Source of the DNA: Deroplatys truncata
Taxonomy: Eukaryota > Arthropoda > Insecta > Mantodea > Mantidae
Length of the DNA: 64,000 nucleotides
NCBI GenBank assembly: GCA_030765065.1
Contig: CM060990.1
Span: forward strand, 665,024,618-665,088,617
Direction: 5' to 3'
Shown here: one piece after another, positions 1-11,438 of the stretch
Numbering within the stretch: the stretch's first letter is position 1
Layout of the letters: every line of letters begins with the position of its first letter
Translations under genes and position numbers: made by a program
The notes under the pieces: model-generated
Databases searched by the model: none
Told to the model about the DNA's origin: nothing
The model's input: only the letters and a program-made list of their open reading frames with translations

Positions 1-1483
1 ATGGTCCAACCTGTATATAGACGTGAACGCATATAAATGCACGTTTCCGTTACAGCCATCCGAATTGTACTTCCTAGAGGGACAAGCATATCAATACACT
101 TAGTGTGTTTTACTCTGGAGCTTTTATTGTGCACACTTCTGTTCTATAAATGTCAATACACAAAAGAATTTTTGAAAGTAGTTGGGAAACTAACGCGTAA
201 CAAAAGCATCTTTACTTCTTCGAGTCTTATAGCGCAGAAATACGAAACTTTTGTTTTTATCGCCTGCATTATATACATATTAGCAGCGTGGTTAAACTTG
301 GTATGTTGATAACAAATATGTTTTAAACTTGAATTGTTCCATTACGTGGTTACTTTCCATTTAAAATGTACATAATTACTTCGATAAAATAAAAAGTGTC
401 GTTCTTATGTGATGGTTTGGACGAATAATAGTTACAATTTACTTTTCCTTCATTTCTACTCACGTCTTGCTATGAAACTTTAACAAACATTAATTACGAA
501 GTTTGTTTCAACCCTTTAAAGCTATTGCATTTACACGTAATAAGCACACTCATATCCAATCTCATTATAATTTTCTCCTAAGGTAAACTGCCAACTTGTT
601 AGACAGAGAAACCAGTATAATTCTACCTGATATTATTTTGGTGGGAGGGGGGACTATTTAGTGACAGCCATAGACAATGTAGCATTATTTTACATGAGAT
701 TATAACTTCCTGCAGGGACAGTGAAAACAAATTTATTCATAAATTTTGCAAGCATATATGTAACGAAACGTTTAAAAAACTTAGTACGAACAAACTGTAA
801 GCAAATTCATATAGAATTCTATTTCTGCTCCGTTTTAATCAATATATCGAACTCTTAGAGCCAATATCAGGAAGCATTACGTCATCTAATGACGTATTCC
901 ATCGACGTCAAACATTTCCTTCGGCTTTTATACTGTAATTGTAAGTATTCGTTTCCAGTTTAAAAAAACTCCTGCAGCCAGATTAACACTGAGAAAATAC
1001 AAATTTTTATTCAGTTTACCTGTTCTGGTGTTTCACAAGGTATTTCCTTTTCTTAGTTTTGTCATTTTCTAAATATTTCAGAGAATTTTCAACATTTTTG
1101 TGTATGGCTGTTACAAAATTGCTTTTATACGCATTTACAAGAGCAACATTTTTGGTGTAATATCTGAAATGGCGGTGAAAATGTAAAAGTCGGCAATTAT
1201 CAAGCTTTCTCGGAGCTTCAGAATGCCTCAATGCTCACGTCTTCGCAAATGTGTTCTCGTCAGTTTAAATATGTCGGCGGAATTGTCAGACATACAAAGA
1301 AATCTGTTCTCCTAAATGCATGTAAAGTAATTTTGCGAACAATACACATGCAAAATTGAAAAGTGATAATAATTCTAAAAATCCTATAAGGTAATAAAAT
1401 ATAAAACCTGGAAAACGCTAGAGTACGTAAGCGTAAATCTAAACATCGCTTGTTCTTTCCGCGTATTAAAAAATCTGATTTGT
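1..1483. other. AT-rich stretch, nothing recognised
   Basis: I see no gene, promoter or named repeat here. The short open frames, including a 90-codon one at 37-309, carry no motif I recognise and are of a length expected by chance. Confidence 0.6.
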
Positions 1484-1527
1484 TGCATTCACATGACTTT
1501 CTCTTCTCACTGTTTATATAGGGCTTG
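1484..1527 (-). repeat. R2 family terminal fragment
   Basis: A short stretch contains the R2 end signature, a CACATGACTTTCTC-like motif preceded by TGTTGCATT. The same end occurs at 1870, 7385 and 14480. The copy stops where the SINE at 1528 begins, so it is a truncated end. Confidence 0.5.
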
Positions 1528-1845
1528 CAGCCCCTAGAACTTACACCGTGCATAGAGTTAGAGACCTTAGGAGGAGCAGAACATTGAATCAGAGAATGAA
1601 GAATCCGGGACGGGAATCGGCCCGTAGCCAGGTATGAGAGTGAGGGAAGATGATATGAAATGAAGGTAAAATAGATAAAGGGAAATATGATGGAGCATTC
1701 GGTAGAATGTATGGCGGAGGGAACCGGAGAACCTGCTCAAACACCGCTTCGTCTACCACAAATTCCAATGCGGGTCCCTGGGATCGAACCCTGGTCGCCT
1801 TAGTGGGAGGCGAGCGGTCTAACCACGGCGCATTAGACAATTTGC
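1528..1845 (-). mobile_element. tRNA-derived SINE, family S2
   Basis: On the minus strand the right end has a tRNA-like head with a good B box (GGGTTCGATCCC, complement of 1790-1801) and an A-box-like GCGCCGTGGTTAGA. The body (ACCGGAGAACC, then a CGCTTC/CCACCACAAA-like segment) matches the better-preserved copy at 51664-52017, including the distal CTAGAACTTACACC-like segment near 1530. A 99-codon minus frame across it is incidental. The copy is diverged, and I did not find its target duplication. Confidence 0.75.
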
Positions 1846-1854
1846 TGGATAAAA

Positions 1855-2575
1855 AACATGATGCGTTACTTTCACATGACTTTCTCAATCCACTATCGTT
1901 TGTGCTATATAGATCCTACAAACGATTCCAACAAAATCTTATTTTTCCATTTACTAATCGAGATAAACTTTTGCAAAACGAGTTTCATAATCATTATACA
2001 TTTCGTTGTAGGCACAAATGGGATACAGGAAACTTAATCAATATTAAATTTCTTTAAAAATGACAAAAGTATTAAAAAATTCAAACCAATTAAACAGATA
2101 TCTCAAAAATGGTTGATGCAAAAACAAAAATATTTGAAATAATTGTGTGTTTTAAAGAGATTAGGTTTTTGTGTATTAAATTTTTATACAAAATCTTACA
2201 AAATTCTTTCCGAATGAAGAGCCCTCCACAAGCTATTGCCACAAAATTGAACATATACATTCCTTTTCTCATGCAAATATCCTAAATAATGTGGTATTTG
2301 AATCAAAATCGTTTTCTATTTTTGTGTTTCATCTTTGGAAAGTACTAAAATTAAATACCAAGTTTGGTATTTATCCAACATTTCGTCTCTTAGTTATTCT
2401 GTTCAGATACCACTCACACTCACGGACCTTATTCTAAATCTTTTTATTTAGGGGCCTCAAAACGTGTATTACCGGCGAAATTTCATAATGGAATTTTTGT
2501 TTAGAATATGCTTACAATACTTCCTCAAGCTAATACATAGATACCTCGTAGAGAAAGCAATATACATTTAGTGGA
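1855..2575 (-). repeat. R2 repeat copy, reverse orientation
   Basis: This copy runs from the CACATGACTTTCTC end at about 1870 to a GTAGAGAAAGC end at about 2560. Internal landmarks shared with other copies are the TTCTTTCCGAATGAAGAG block (2206-2223), the ATACCAAGTTTGGTATTTATC block (2357-2377) and the CCTCAAAACGTGTATT block (2455-2470). It has no coding capacity. Confidence 0.7.
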
Positions 2576-3533
2576 ATAATTCTTTCGGAGTATTTAGTTT
2601 TTCCAAAACATTTGTTTTATCACCTTGGTTTATTTTGGTGCACTTTGTAAAGTGCTTGAAAATGGATTCCATATAAAAGTTGTATTTCTGCAACTTGTTT
2701 GTTAACTCCATGCAGCTTAAGGGAACCGATCAATGAAAAATGGGCAAAAGTGGTCAAAAATTATAATGTAGGCTTTATAAGTTATTATTAATTCCACTTC
2801 TCTAGTAACGTTTTGATTTAACGTATACTATTGAAGTGAAAATGAGGGAATACAACCCTAAGTGGAGGTTGTATAAGCGCATTTGAGGCTTTTTTCTGAT
2901 ATTTCTCGCATCTCTTCCCAAATTTCTAGAAGTGTTTTCGCAAAATTTGCTGCACATATGTTGATCAGTTTCTAAAATATGAATTTTTGGTTAAAATATA
3001 TGCTATTTTATGAAAAAGGCATCAGCAGAATTTCAGGCCAGTTAAATGAGCGAATATTCTCGGTTGTAATATTTTAGATATTTTTCAACATTTAAAATGC
3101 TCCTTACGATACAATTTTAGGCTATGCAAATGTTAGTGTGAGGCATGTGTGTTCTGTCACAAAGCTCGCCGAAGTTTAACAAGTACTTTGAAAAGCCAAA
3201 ACTCGCATTTGAAAGCAATTTAAAAAGAAACTAACTAATTTAAAAGTCTACTTCTTAGCAGACTTATTTTATAGTTCAATAAGCATAATATTAAATGTTT
3301 AAAAATATGAAAATTATATATTTAAATAAAATAGTTTATATTTGTGTGTTGAAATCTATGATCCAGGTGCGACTTAACTGCACCAAAATTTGTCACCGTA
3401 CTGCTTTAAGATATGGTAACAATTCAAAAAGCTTAGTAGAGTACTTTGGGTTTTGGAAAGTTCATACTTGGGTCCTCTTAATTTATAGGTGCTAGTAGAA
3501 GTCGTTTTTATATAACGGATAGGTACAGGGAGA
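2576..3533. other. AT-rich stretch with possible R3-like sequence
   Basis: From about 2715, a CTTAAGGGA start followed by AT-rich sequence resembles the ends of the R3 copies at 12650-12915 and 47440-47715. The match is weak. Nothing else is recognised. Confidence 0.35.
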
Positions 3534-3535
3534 GC

Positions 3536-4288
3536 CAAAAAACTACGAACCGGCTGCGCGGAGTTCTTCCTGTCCGCGTCCTCGGCGCTCGTTGCCGTCT
3601 GCCGCTATCACAGAAAGGCGCGCATGAAGTTATACAACATTTCAAAAGCTACTTTTAAAGGCTTTACTTACCAACTTTATGAAAGCAGAAGCTGAAACTG
3701 GCCACCGTCAATTTTTTTTTGAACCAACAGTTAACGCCCGTACATATGTGGAATACAATTTTGTGCCCCCCTTTTCTAGAGAATTAATAGACAGGGAGCG
3801 TGATTTTGCCTTTTTCAACAAGACTCTGCAACAGCTTATACGGCCAATATTTCGATGAGAACAATTGAAAGTGCGTTTGAGGACAGAATTATTAGTCGAG
3901 ATTTGTGGCACCCCTCGGTCCTCCGACCTAACCACTTGCGATTTTTATCTCTGGGGTAACTTAAAACAAAGTGTACAAGACAAACCCACATACCGTGGAA
4001 GAATTAAAACAAAATATTCGCCAGGAAATTGCAGCGTTTCTCAACGTGAACTACGGCGAGTGATGGATAGTTTCGTAAAGAGGTACCAAAAATGTATGGA
4101 CAACGACGGTGGCGAGTTTCAGCATCTCCTTTCATAAAGTTGGTAAGTAAAGCCTTTAAAAGTTGTTTTAAAAATGTTGTATGGTTTCATCCGCGCTTTT
4201 ATATGATTGCGGCAGACGGCAACGAGTGCCGAGGACGCCGACAGGAAAAACACTGCGCAACTGGTTCGTAGTTTCTTGGCTCTCTCTG
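3536..4288 (+). mobile_element. Decayed Tc1/mariner-like element (DUF4817 family), copy A
   Basis: TA dinucleotides at 3534-3535 and 4289-4290 flank a 753-bp element with terminal inverted repeats of about 190 bp. The ends begin CAGGGAGAGCCAAAAAACTA on the left and CAGAGAGAGCCAAGAAACTA on the right (read inward). The long repeats contain the shared CGTTGCCGTCTGCCGC block. Between them lies the C-terminal half of a transposase (separate entry). The TA duplication and CAG termini are typical of the Tc1/mariner superfamily. Related copies lie at 34538, 45221, 48795 and 52425. Confidence 0.85.
3815..4135 (+). pseudogene. Transposase fragment, catalytic core and C terminus
   Basis: The frame at about 3819-3911 reads QQDSATAYTANISMRTIES and then ISRDLW, matching the region around the second catalytic aspartate of IS630/Tc1-type transposases. 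After a frameshift near 3905 another frame reads DLTTCDFYLWG, the block holding the third acidic residue, and then LKQSVQDKP. Further shifts and in-frame stops separate the C-terminal part (SQRELRRVMDSF). The N-terminal helix-turn-helix and first aspartate are missing, so it cannot be active. Family placement rests on remembered motif patterns. Confidence 0.75.
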
Positions 4289-4290
4289 TA

Positions 4291-6013
4291 TATTGGCATG
4301 CATAAAATGTGGCACGTAAGCTGTTTATGTTGGTACTGACCTGCCTCGATCAGCGTAATCACCTCTGTTTTTTTAGCCTAATTCTAACAACTGGATTGGC
4401 AGTGTACTTAACCTCCCGCAAAGTATGAACGAACTTCCGAAGGGTAACATTACAACTGTAACCTTCATCTTCATGCCGCTAATGAAAGCTCTCATATTTA
4501 AAGGTCATAGCTGTCGTTCAGTTTAACCTTACAGGCAAATAATTGGCTAAATTGTCATACTTTTGCCCACCTACATTAAGTATAAGGAAGTAGGAAATAA
4601 TGAAATAAATTACGTTAGGAGTGAGTTTGGAACATGATGTGGTCTCTTCTATATCTGGTGCCCAACTGCCCGCCCGTTTTAGGTGTTTTACTTATATAGG
4701 CAAATCGCGTGAGGAACACAACAAACGTAGCCATTTTTCCGATAAATCACATGCAAAGTGGGTACTGCCAATCTAAATAAAAAGTGAAATGCACTAAATA
4801 TGTGATGTGCTGTTGTTTCTGCGAACGTGAATCATTCGAGTTTTAGACGCGCAGATCCCTCGGCTCGCCCTGTCTCGCTTCGCAGTTAGGCCGCAACTTG
4901 CTACACTCCTCTCCTTCTAAAAAAAACATCCCTCGGCTACCTTTGAGGCTGAGGGCCCTCAATCTCTCGGCTACGTCTTGAGGCTGAGTATCTTACCGGC
5001 TTCGGTGGCATTATTCATATGTTGGCAGCATTACGTTAGACAAGCGTAAGACCACTTCAGTCGCTAATGCGGGCAGAGGTAAGGCAATTTACCCAAATAA
5101 TTCTTCACCCCTTCATCTAAAAGGCTGAATTACATTGTAATTGGTTTAGCCTTTCCTTGTGTACCAACCGTAGTGAAACTCTTTCATAGAGTGGTATCCG
5201 AACCACCCCTTTATTTCACATAGATAATAAACATCGTTCATTAGTTAGTGTGTTCCTGTATTGTTTTTCAGGTCAGTCACATAGAGAACTGATACCGGCC
5301 GGGTGGAGTCGAAATTTGGTTACTTGAGTGTGGAAACCTTACGGAGGGAAAAACACTATGACGATCTAGGGGAATGGGTTACTTTTTATGCACGACAGTC
5401 TGCTGGTTAATATGTTTTGGGTAGAGAAAGTCTTGTGGGTGCTATAGAACACGAACTTGTCTGCTGCAGAGATTTTATATCCGCTGTGGGGCGCGCCCCT
5501 CAGTTTGAGACGGTCTGAATAATTGACTTCTAAAAATGGTTGCTAACTTTTAAATGCAAATACATTGTACCAGGCACTCAAGTTATGGATTTACGCTCAA
5601 ATTTATGGTACATCTACAAAAATGTAATAATAGTAAATTAACGATGGCGATAATAATGTCCTTTTTTATAGTACTTAGAGTATGGATGGCCTCAGCCAGT
5701 ATTAGTACACGTGTTACTGGATCTACTCGTCGTAAAGTCCATCTTCAATCTCAACAGCAGCATCATACATGTGTTGTCACGGTGTTTAACAACATCTCGG
5801 TGACTTGTTTTCAGACCCACCGTACTGTTTCATGAACTGGGATGACAAAATGAACCCATTAACTGTATCCAGTGCCGGTCCATTTCGTATTTTTGTTTAT
5901 TAAACCCACTCCTTCACAAAAAGCGTTGCTATGGACCAATGAAATCACTGTGACTGCAAACTCCGCCAGTTCTTTCAAATCATTATTTCCGTCAGGGTCG
6001 CGTAGTTACCTAA
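4291..6013. other. Unassigned region
   Basis: No gene is recognised. Between 4855 and 5000 a short motif (TCTCGGCTACG..TTGAGGCTGAG) occurs twice in direct orientation in a more GC-rich stretch. A run at 5220-5270 has an AATAAA-like ATAATAAACA followed by TTTTTCAG, suggesting an old LTR or exon-like remnant, but no termini or coding frame support this. A GGGGCGCGCCCC palindrome lies at about 5488. Confidence 0.4.
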
Positions 6014-6015
6014 TA

Positions 6016-7260
6016 CGAGGGCTGTCCCAGAAGTACCCGACCTAACAAAGAAAACACAAACATTTTGTGAAAAAGCATCTTTATTTCTCTACATAGTCTC
6101 CTTTCAGCTCGATACACTTTTACCAGCGATGTTCAATAGTTTCGATAGCCTGTTTATAGTGAGAACCGTCGAGTTCTGCAAAACAACCATCAACCACCAA
6201 GCCATTTCTTCAACTTTGGAAACAGAAAATAATCAGAGGGGGCTAAGTTTGGCGAATAGAATGCATGAGGAAGCAATTCGAACTTTAACTCATTGATTTT
6301 GGCCATGGCGATAATGGCTGTGTGAACTGGTGCATTGTACTGATGAAACAGAACTTTCTTTTTCTCTAAATGCGACCGTTTTTGCTTGATTTCATCATTC
6401 AAATGCTGCAATAAGTTTGCATAATACTCGCCATTGATTGCTTCTCCTTTTTGAAGATAATCAATGAAAATTATTCCACACGCATCCCAAAAAACTGACG
6501 CCATGACCTTGCCTGCAGATGGAACTGCCTTCGCCTTCTTTGGAGCCGATTCTCCCCTTTCAATCCACTGTTTTGACTGTTCCTTCGTCTCAGGTGTGAA
6601 GTGATGGAGCCATGTTTCATCCATGAATCGACGATAAATCTCGGCTTTATTGCAGCGAAACATTGCCAAACGCTCGACTGAAACATCTGCACGATGCTGC
6701 ATTTGTTCCATTGTGAGTAAACGCGGCACCCATCTTGCGCACATCTTTCTCATGTCTAAATTTGCAGTTAGTATGCGATGTACAGCACCTTTTGAAATGC
6801 CTACGATATCTGCTAGCTCGCGCACGATTGACGATCATCAAATACCATTTTATGGATTTTCTTCATAATTTTTGGCGTGATCAACTCATTTGGACGACCA
6901 CTGCGATGTTCGTCTTGGCAGCTCGTATGGCCTCGCTTAAACTCTACCACCCAATATTTTACTGTTGTAAACGAAGGAGCAGACACTCCCCAGAGTAGAA
7001 TCTAGCTCAGCTTTAATGTTAGTTGGACTAAGAACTTTCAAATGAAAGTATTGTATCACATAACGATGGCCAGTTTTATCCATGTTTACAAATTCGCTGA
7101 AAGAGTTCACTATTAATGGCTGCCAAACAATTACTAAACGACGTAGCATCGTCAAACTTCTCTTAAGCTTTATAAGAGTGGTACTTTCTACCATAGTCAT
7201 TTATTTGAAACAACAACCGCTATATATACATCAGGTCGGGTACTTCTGGGATTGCTCTCG
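6016..7260 (-). mobile_element. Nearly full-length mariner element
   Basis: The element is 1245 bp, flanked by TA at 6014-6015 and 7261-7262. Inverted repeats of about 28 bp match closely: CGAGGGCTGTCCCAGAAGTA on the left against CGAGAGCAATCCCAGAAGTA on the right. Length, TA target and a single minus-strand transposase are diagnostic of mariner. The transposase is broken (separate entry), so this is a dead copy. It is not nested in any repeat I could recognise. Confidence 0.95.
6081..7083 (-). pseudogene. Mariner transposase pseudogene
   Basis: Mariner transposases cut and paste their element at TA sites. The start is the ATG at 7083 (MDKTGHRYVIQYFHLK). A one-base shift near 6990 moves the frame to one reading SAPSFTTVKYWVVEFKRG, and a roughly 4-base loss near 6835 moves it again into the main frame (6190-6825). 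That frame shows the second helix-turn-helix, the WVPRLLT motif, the first aspartate in DETW and the third in SDYFLFP. The second catalytic aspartate is replaced by tyrosine (HQYNAPVHT), with the normal 34-residue D34D spacing to the third. After PKLKKWLGG about 40 bases are missing and the frame changes. The C-terminal block ends GDYVEK with the stop at 6081-6083, and one more in-frame stop precedes it. It cannot encode an active enzyme. Confidence 0.95.
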
Positions 7261-7375
7261 TAGCATTCCAGAAGCTATCAAATTCAGGCATATTCTTTAT
7301 TTCGCAGGGAATGTGGGACACTACTTGTGTTCACTTGGGTTAACAATTCTAGGCACTAGCAACGAAAGACAAAAT

Positions 7376-8695
7376 CTGATGTGTTACATTCACATGAGTT
7401 TCTCTACCCTCTATCGCTTATTAATGGGTATAAAAACTTATCTTACGAAAGCTGGTTCGTAATGCTCCTGGCCTCATATACCCCCTTGAAAATGGGCCAA
7501 ATTAATGGAGGGAAAAATCTATTTTTTGGGGAGGACTTAAAGATCAAATGCTAATACAGTTTACGTGTTTTGACGGTTTTTCAGTTCGTTCATTTTATCA
7601 GATTTATACTTTTTTGAAAAAATGTGCCAAAATTGTTACCCTTCTGTACGTGGTGCTATCAAAATTATCTTATATGCATTGAGTAGGGCATTTTTTGTGT
7701 ATTACTAGATTTTTTGGTGAAAATAGGAATTTATTTGACGGAGGAATAAAATGTCAAACTTGGGAACTTTCAACGTTTTTGTCTTAATTCCCCATTTTCG
7801 GCTCACTTTTTACGACTTCACGAGTTTATTTCTCCAGCAGTTTAAGTCAAATCTGGACGAAAGTGTGTGAATGTATGCACAAAGCATGCTCTACCCAATG
7901 CATGAAAGATAATTTTGAAAACGCCACGCACAGAAAAGTTGCAATATTGGCATATTTTTTAAAAAAATTATAAAACTGATAAAATAAACGATCTAAAAAA
8001 ACCGCCGAAACACGTTAATCTTTATGTCCAAAAAATTAGATTTTTCCCCTCCAATGATTGCCTGCTAGAAGTTTTTAGAGTTCTTTCCATGCAGTCGGGA
8101 GAAACAGTTGAATATCGACAGGATATTTTCAAAGCATTAAACAAATCGAACCATTAATGACGGATATTTCGGAAATGGCTTATGCCACAAAAACATTATA
8201 TGAAATAAATTCTATGTTTTAAAGAGACCTATATTTCCTTTGTTTTTGTCTATCGCTTAACGTTTACCAGTTATACAAGATTATACAAAGTTCTTTCCGA
8301 ATGAAGAGGAATTCACAGACTATTCCCAGAAAATTGAAGATGTATATTTTATTTGTCATGTAAATACCTTTAATATATGGTATTCTAATCAAAATCTTTA
8401 GATCGTTTTTGAAAAAATTGAAAATTTCGAAAAATATTCCATGTAAAGGGTAGTTTTGCTGGAGGATTTTCCTGAAAAGCTTTGTGCGGCATCTTTAGAA
8501 GGTACTGAACCTAAATATCTATTACGCTGTTCACAGGCGCAAATACGCGCACCTCTTTTTAAAACTGCTTTTTGCGGGAGATTCGGGGGTCCTCAAAACA
8601 TGTATTTTCGATGAAATATCGGTATCGAATTTTTTGCTGGAATACAATACATTCTCTACCTACTATGTATGTGGTAGAGAAAGTAAAAAGGGAAT
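7376..8695 (-). repeat. R2 repeat copy, reverse, interrupted
   Basis: The right-end signature (TGTTACATTCACATGAGTTTCTCTACCC-like) is at 7380-7407. The rest resumes at about 8060 and runs to GTGGTAGAGAAAGTAAAAAGG at 8680-8700. The gap is filled by the hairpin element at 7504-8055, which appears to have inserted into this copy. The blocks TCTTTCCGAATGAAGAG (8293-8309) and GGTCCTCAAAACATGTATT (8589-8607) are conserved with the other copies. Confidence 0.7.
7504..8055. mobile_element. Hairpin-type MITE
   Basis: The two halves are imperfect inverted copies over about 200 bp each. Left AATGGAGGGAAAAATCTA pairs with the complement of the right end (ATTGGAGGGGAAAAATCTAA). Further in, ATGTGCCAAAATTGTTACCC pairs with ATATGCCAATATTGCAACTT. 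It has no coding frame. The exact ends and target duplication are unclear. Confidence 0.7.
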
Positions 8696-8851
8696 GAGGT
8701 TTTGAATGATATGTGGTGAATGAATACCATCAGTGCAAACTTTTCAGGTGGGAGTCAGATTTGGTTGCGTCATTGAATAATGCAACATCAGCGTTAGAAA
8801 GGAGGTACTGTTGTCAGATTCGTTTCATTTCGCTGTGGAGACAAACACTAT

Positions 8852-8883
8852 ACATAAATAAATAAATAAATAAATAAATAAAA
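8852..8883. repeat. (AATA)n microsatellite
   Basis: About seven AATA units are followed by TCTAAAATACTCC. Such tails are common at the 3' ends of some LINEs, but no LINE sequence is visible upstream. Confidence 0.9.
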
Positions 8884-9780
8884 TCTAAAATACTCCGTCC
8901 CGGTACCCAATTTCTTAAACCGGGACGTGTTTTCCAAATTCTTACATTTATTACAAAACCTTCTAATTACATACCAATACATTTCATTTTTTTATATTAC
9001 TTATATACTAAAAAATATACATAAAACAAACTATAAGCATATAAGTAAGATAAAAATATGAATAAGAAGATAAGAATAGGAATAAAATTAGTAAAAGGAA
9101 AGAAAGGAATAAAAGACAGGTAAGATTAAGAAGTAGAATAAAACCGAATATTTTCTAAATATACAACAGAAAAGTTAGGAAGTAAATAAAATAAAACATT
9201 AATACTCAACTCAATAATTTATTAAACTAATATACTAACTACTAACCTATATAATAAATTACTGGTATGCAGTATTAAGTTAGCTGGTACCCAGCTAACT
9301 TCTACCTAATATCCTTAATTAAACCTAAACTTAAACTCCAGCTAAGCTATTAATCTAAATACGTACTAAAATCGCTGTATAGTTGTCTACTAATGCCCAA
9401 CAATTTCAAATTTCAAATAAACAAAAACTACAAAATTCTAATTATCGAAGTTCGAATTATCAATCTACTTTACCTAGAACTCACTTTTATTATAAATTCA
9501 AAATATATAAATTTTCACTAATTTCATCTACTAATTCACTATCATTTAAATTAACATAATACAGTTCAAATTAAAACACCAATCTAAAATATTCCACTAA
9601 TTCGCTACATGCTTTAAACTAACACAATAAAATTTCCAATTCTAAAACATCTATATTTTATAATCTACTAACTTAGTAACCTATTTTAATTAACACGCAA
9701 AACTTGCAAATTTTACCATCTCGCTATCTAAAATGTAATATAACCGTAATCTAAACAATACAAACATATTACCGGTACAA
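8884..9780. other. Composition-biased AT tract
   Basis: An inverted repeat (CGTCCCGGT / ACCGGGACG) sits at 8896-8930. Then comes a strongly purine-rich part: 9061-9120 is about 85% purine by direct count. From 9361 to 9720 I counted only 16 G against 70 C in 360 bases. No coding frame or known repeat explains the strand asymmetry. Confidence 0.6.
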
Positions 9781-10472
9781 ACACTACAGGGATACTATCG
9801 TACGTTTAGCCGCTTTAGCCCTGATTCGAAATGTTAATACTCAAACGGCGCATCACATCAACTTTTACGCTAGGCAAACTACTTTATGCAACGCAGAAGT
9901 TGTGTTTTTGTGATGATTTCACGTGAAACTTATCAGCGTTGCACATTTGTAAACATAAAGCGTGATAATACTGCAAATAAAGGCAGGGTTGCACTTTTTT
10001 TTATGATAGCTTGAGAGTGAATTGTGCGCGATGAAGCATCTCTTGTATAAAACCTGTGGAACTGGTTGGTCGCAATCCCGCAGCTGCGATGTTCATCTGG
10101 CGTGTTCGAACGTACCCAGCCGTCACTGTTACACAGATGCCGCATCTGTATTGGGGTCAATAGCAGGTACCTTCAACAACGGCTTTAATTGAGGCTTTCG
10201 TTTGAGAAATTAATAGCTAGCGAGAAGAGATCTTTTTAAAATGACTCCCCCCTCCTCGTGAAGGAAAACAGAGGGTGGGATTTGAGCAGGAAGGGGGTCA
10301 TTCGCTACACTATTCATCTCATTTTTACAGTGAATTATTCCATGCTACTGCTACTTCTGGACATAGTAAAATAGTTTTGTTCCAACAAATATTAAATTGT
10401 ATTATATTTCTTATATCATCTATTAATAAACTCAAAATTTAGCAAATAAAATTTGTATTTAACGTGTACTTT
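9781..10472. other. Unassigned region
   Basis: No gene or recognisable repeat. The 75-codon minus frame at 9933-10160 has no motif. Confidence 0.5.
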
Positions 10473-10790
10473 TATGGGCGCCGGAGAAGCGCAGTGGTTT
10501 CGATTACGGCTCTCGTACTGAGGGTCCAGGGTTTTATTCCCGGCTGTGGGGTGGTGATTTTAAGTTGGCCCTATTCAGGCCTTCACATCTGCACATGTAA
10601 AGTATCCCTAAGGCCTAACGTGGTTCGGAGTCCACTGTAAAAGCTGTAGGTCCTCTCATCCCACCGCCATCCTCATCGGAGGCAAGGATTCCGTCTGCTG
10701 GGTTCCTCCGCATGAGGAATGGGTCCAGTAGAATGAGATATCCCCCGAAGGTCATAGACCACATGGGAGCATTAGAATAGACATTTATTT
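10473..10790 (+). mobile_element. tRNA-derived SINE, family S3
   Basis: The head has an A-box-like GAAGCGCAGTGG and a degenerate B box (GGGTTTTATTCCC). The body runs through AAGTTGGCCCTATTCAGGCC, GCCTAACGTGG and a CCCACCGCCATCCTC stretch, ending in an AT-rich tail (CATTTATTTCTATTTATG). It is far more GC-rich than its surroundings. This is the only copy in the window, and no duplication was found. Confidence 0.65.
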
Positions 10791-11132
10791 CTATTTATGT
10801 CCTTGCAAATGTTTAAATTAATTTGATACCAGAGGTTTAGTACATAGCTATTAAACTTTGCAGTTCTGTATAAATTTTAACACATTTAATTTAATAAAAC
10901 ACATGAAGGTTTACATTGACCATAAATGTATCAGAAATGGAAAACATGTTTTACCTTGTCTAAAATGGCATCCTGTATTCGCAGAAAGTTTGTTTGACAA
11001 AAAAATGTTACACCTGTTATAGTTAGTAAGGGGAAATTAAAATGTGTGCATGATTATATGCATGCCTTCATTCACTCACCTACTTCTGTGTTCTTCGTTT
11101 GATCACCTTTTGTTTAAAAGCTATTAGCAATT
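10791..11132. other. AT-rich stretch, nothing recognised
   Basis: No feature supported. Confidence 0.5.
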
Positions 11133-11149
11133 ACTTTTCTTAAAAGTTA

Positions 11150-11434
11150 AATTAAATTCAGTTTTATTTATGGACGCTCTTTAACTGCTGTGGTCCTTAG
11201 CGTCCCATTCTATATTGGGCGTGAAAGACAGGCAATTTTACCCAGAGGCCTCTTTATCAAGCTTCAGGTTCTTTTACGTGCCGTAAATCTATGACACGGG
11301 ACCATCGCTTTACTTCCCTTCCGAAGAAAGCCCTGCTAAGGATTTTTACGCTCGAAAAAAATCCATCGACCTTCACCGGGTTTGAACCCGCGACCTCGAG
11401 AGCTAGAGGCTAGCCTCCACACCACGAAGGGCGA
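11150..11434 (-). mobile_element. SINE family S1, copy a
   Basis: The tRNA-like head is at the right, with B box GCGGGTTCAAACC read on the minus strand. The tail at the left is the complement of TCCATAAATAAAAC. The body block CTTTACTTCCCTTCCGAAG is shared by all S1 copies. An imperfect duplication (ACTTTTCTTAAAAGTTA at about 11133; ACTTTCTTAAAG across and beyond the LTR at 11436 and 12427) suggests LTR-A inserted into the SINE's own flanking duplication. The head resembles tRNA-Val (GTGGTGTAGTGGTTA in better copies), which is inference. Confidence 0.9.
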
Positions 11435-11438
11435 CACT

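Noticed and set aside
4660-4680. TGGTGCCCAACT as a retroviral-type primer binding site
   Set aside because: No LTR ends before it and no polypurine tract or coding region follows; likely chance.
5190-5206. TGGTATCCGAACC as a Copia-type primer binding site
   Set aside because: The resemblance to the initiator-tRNA complement is partial, and no LTR boundary could be found.
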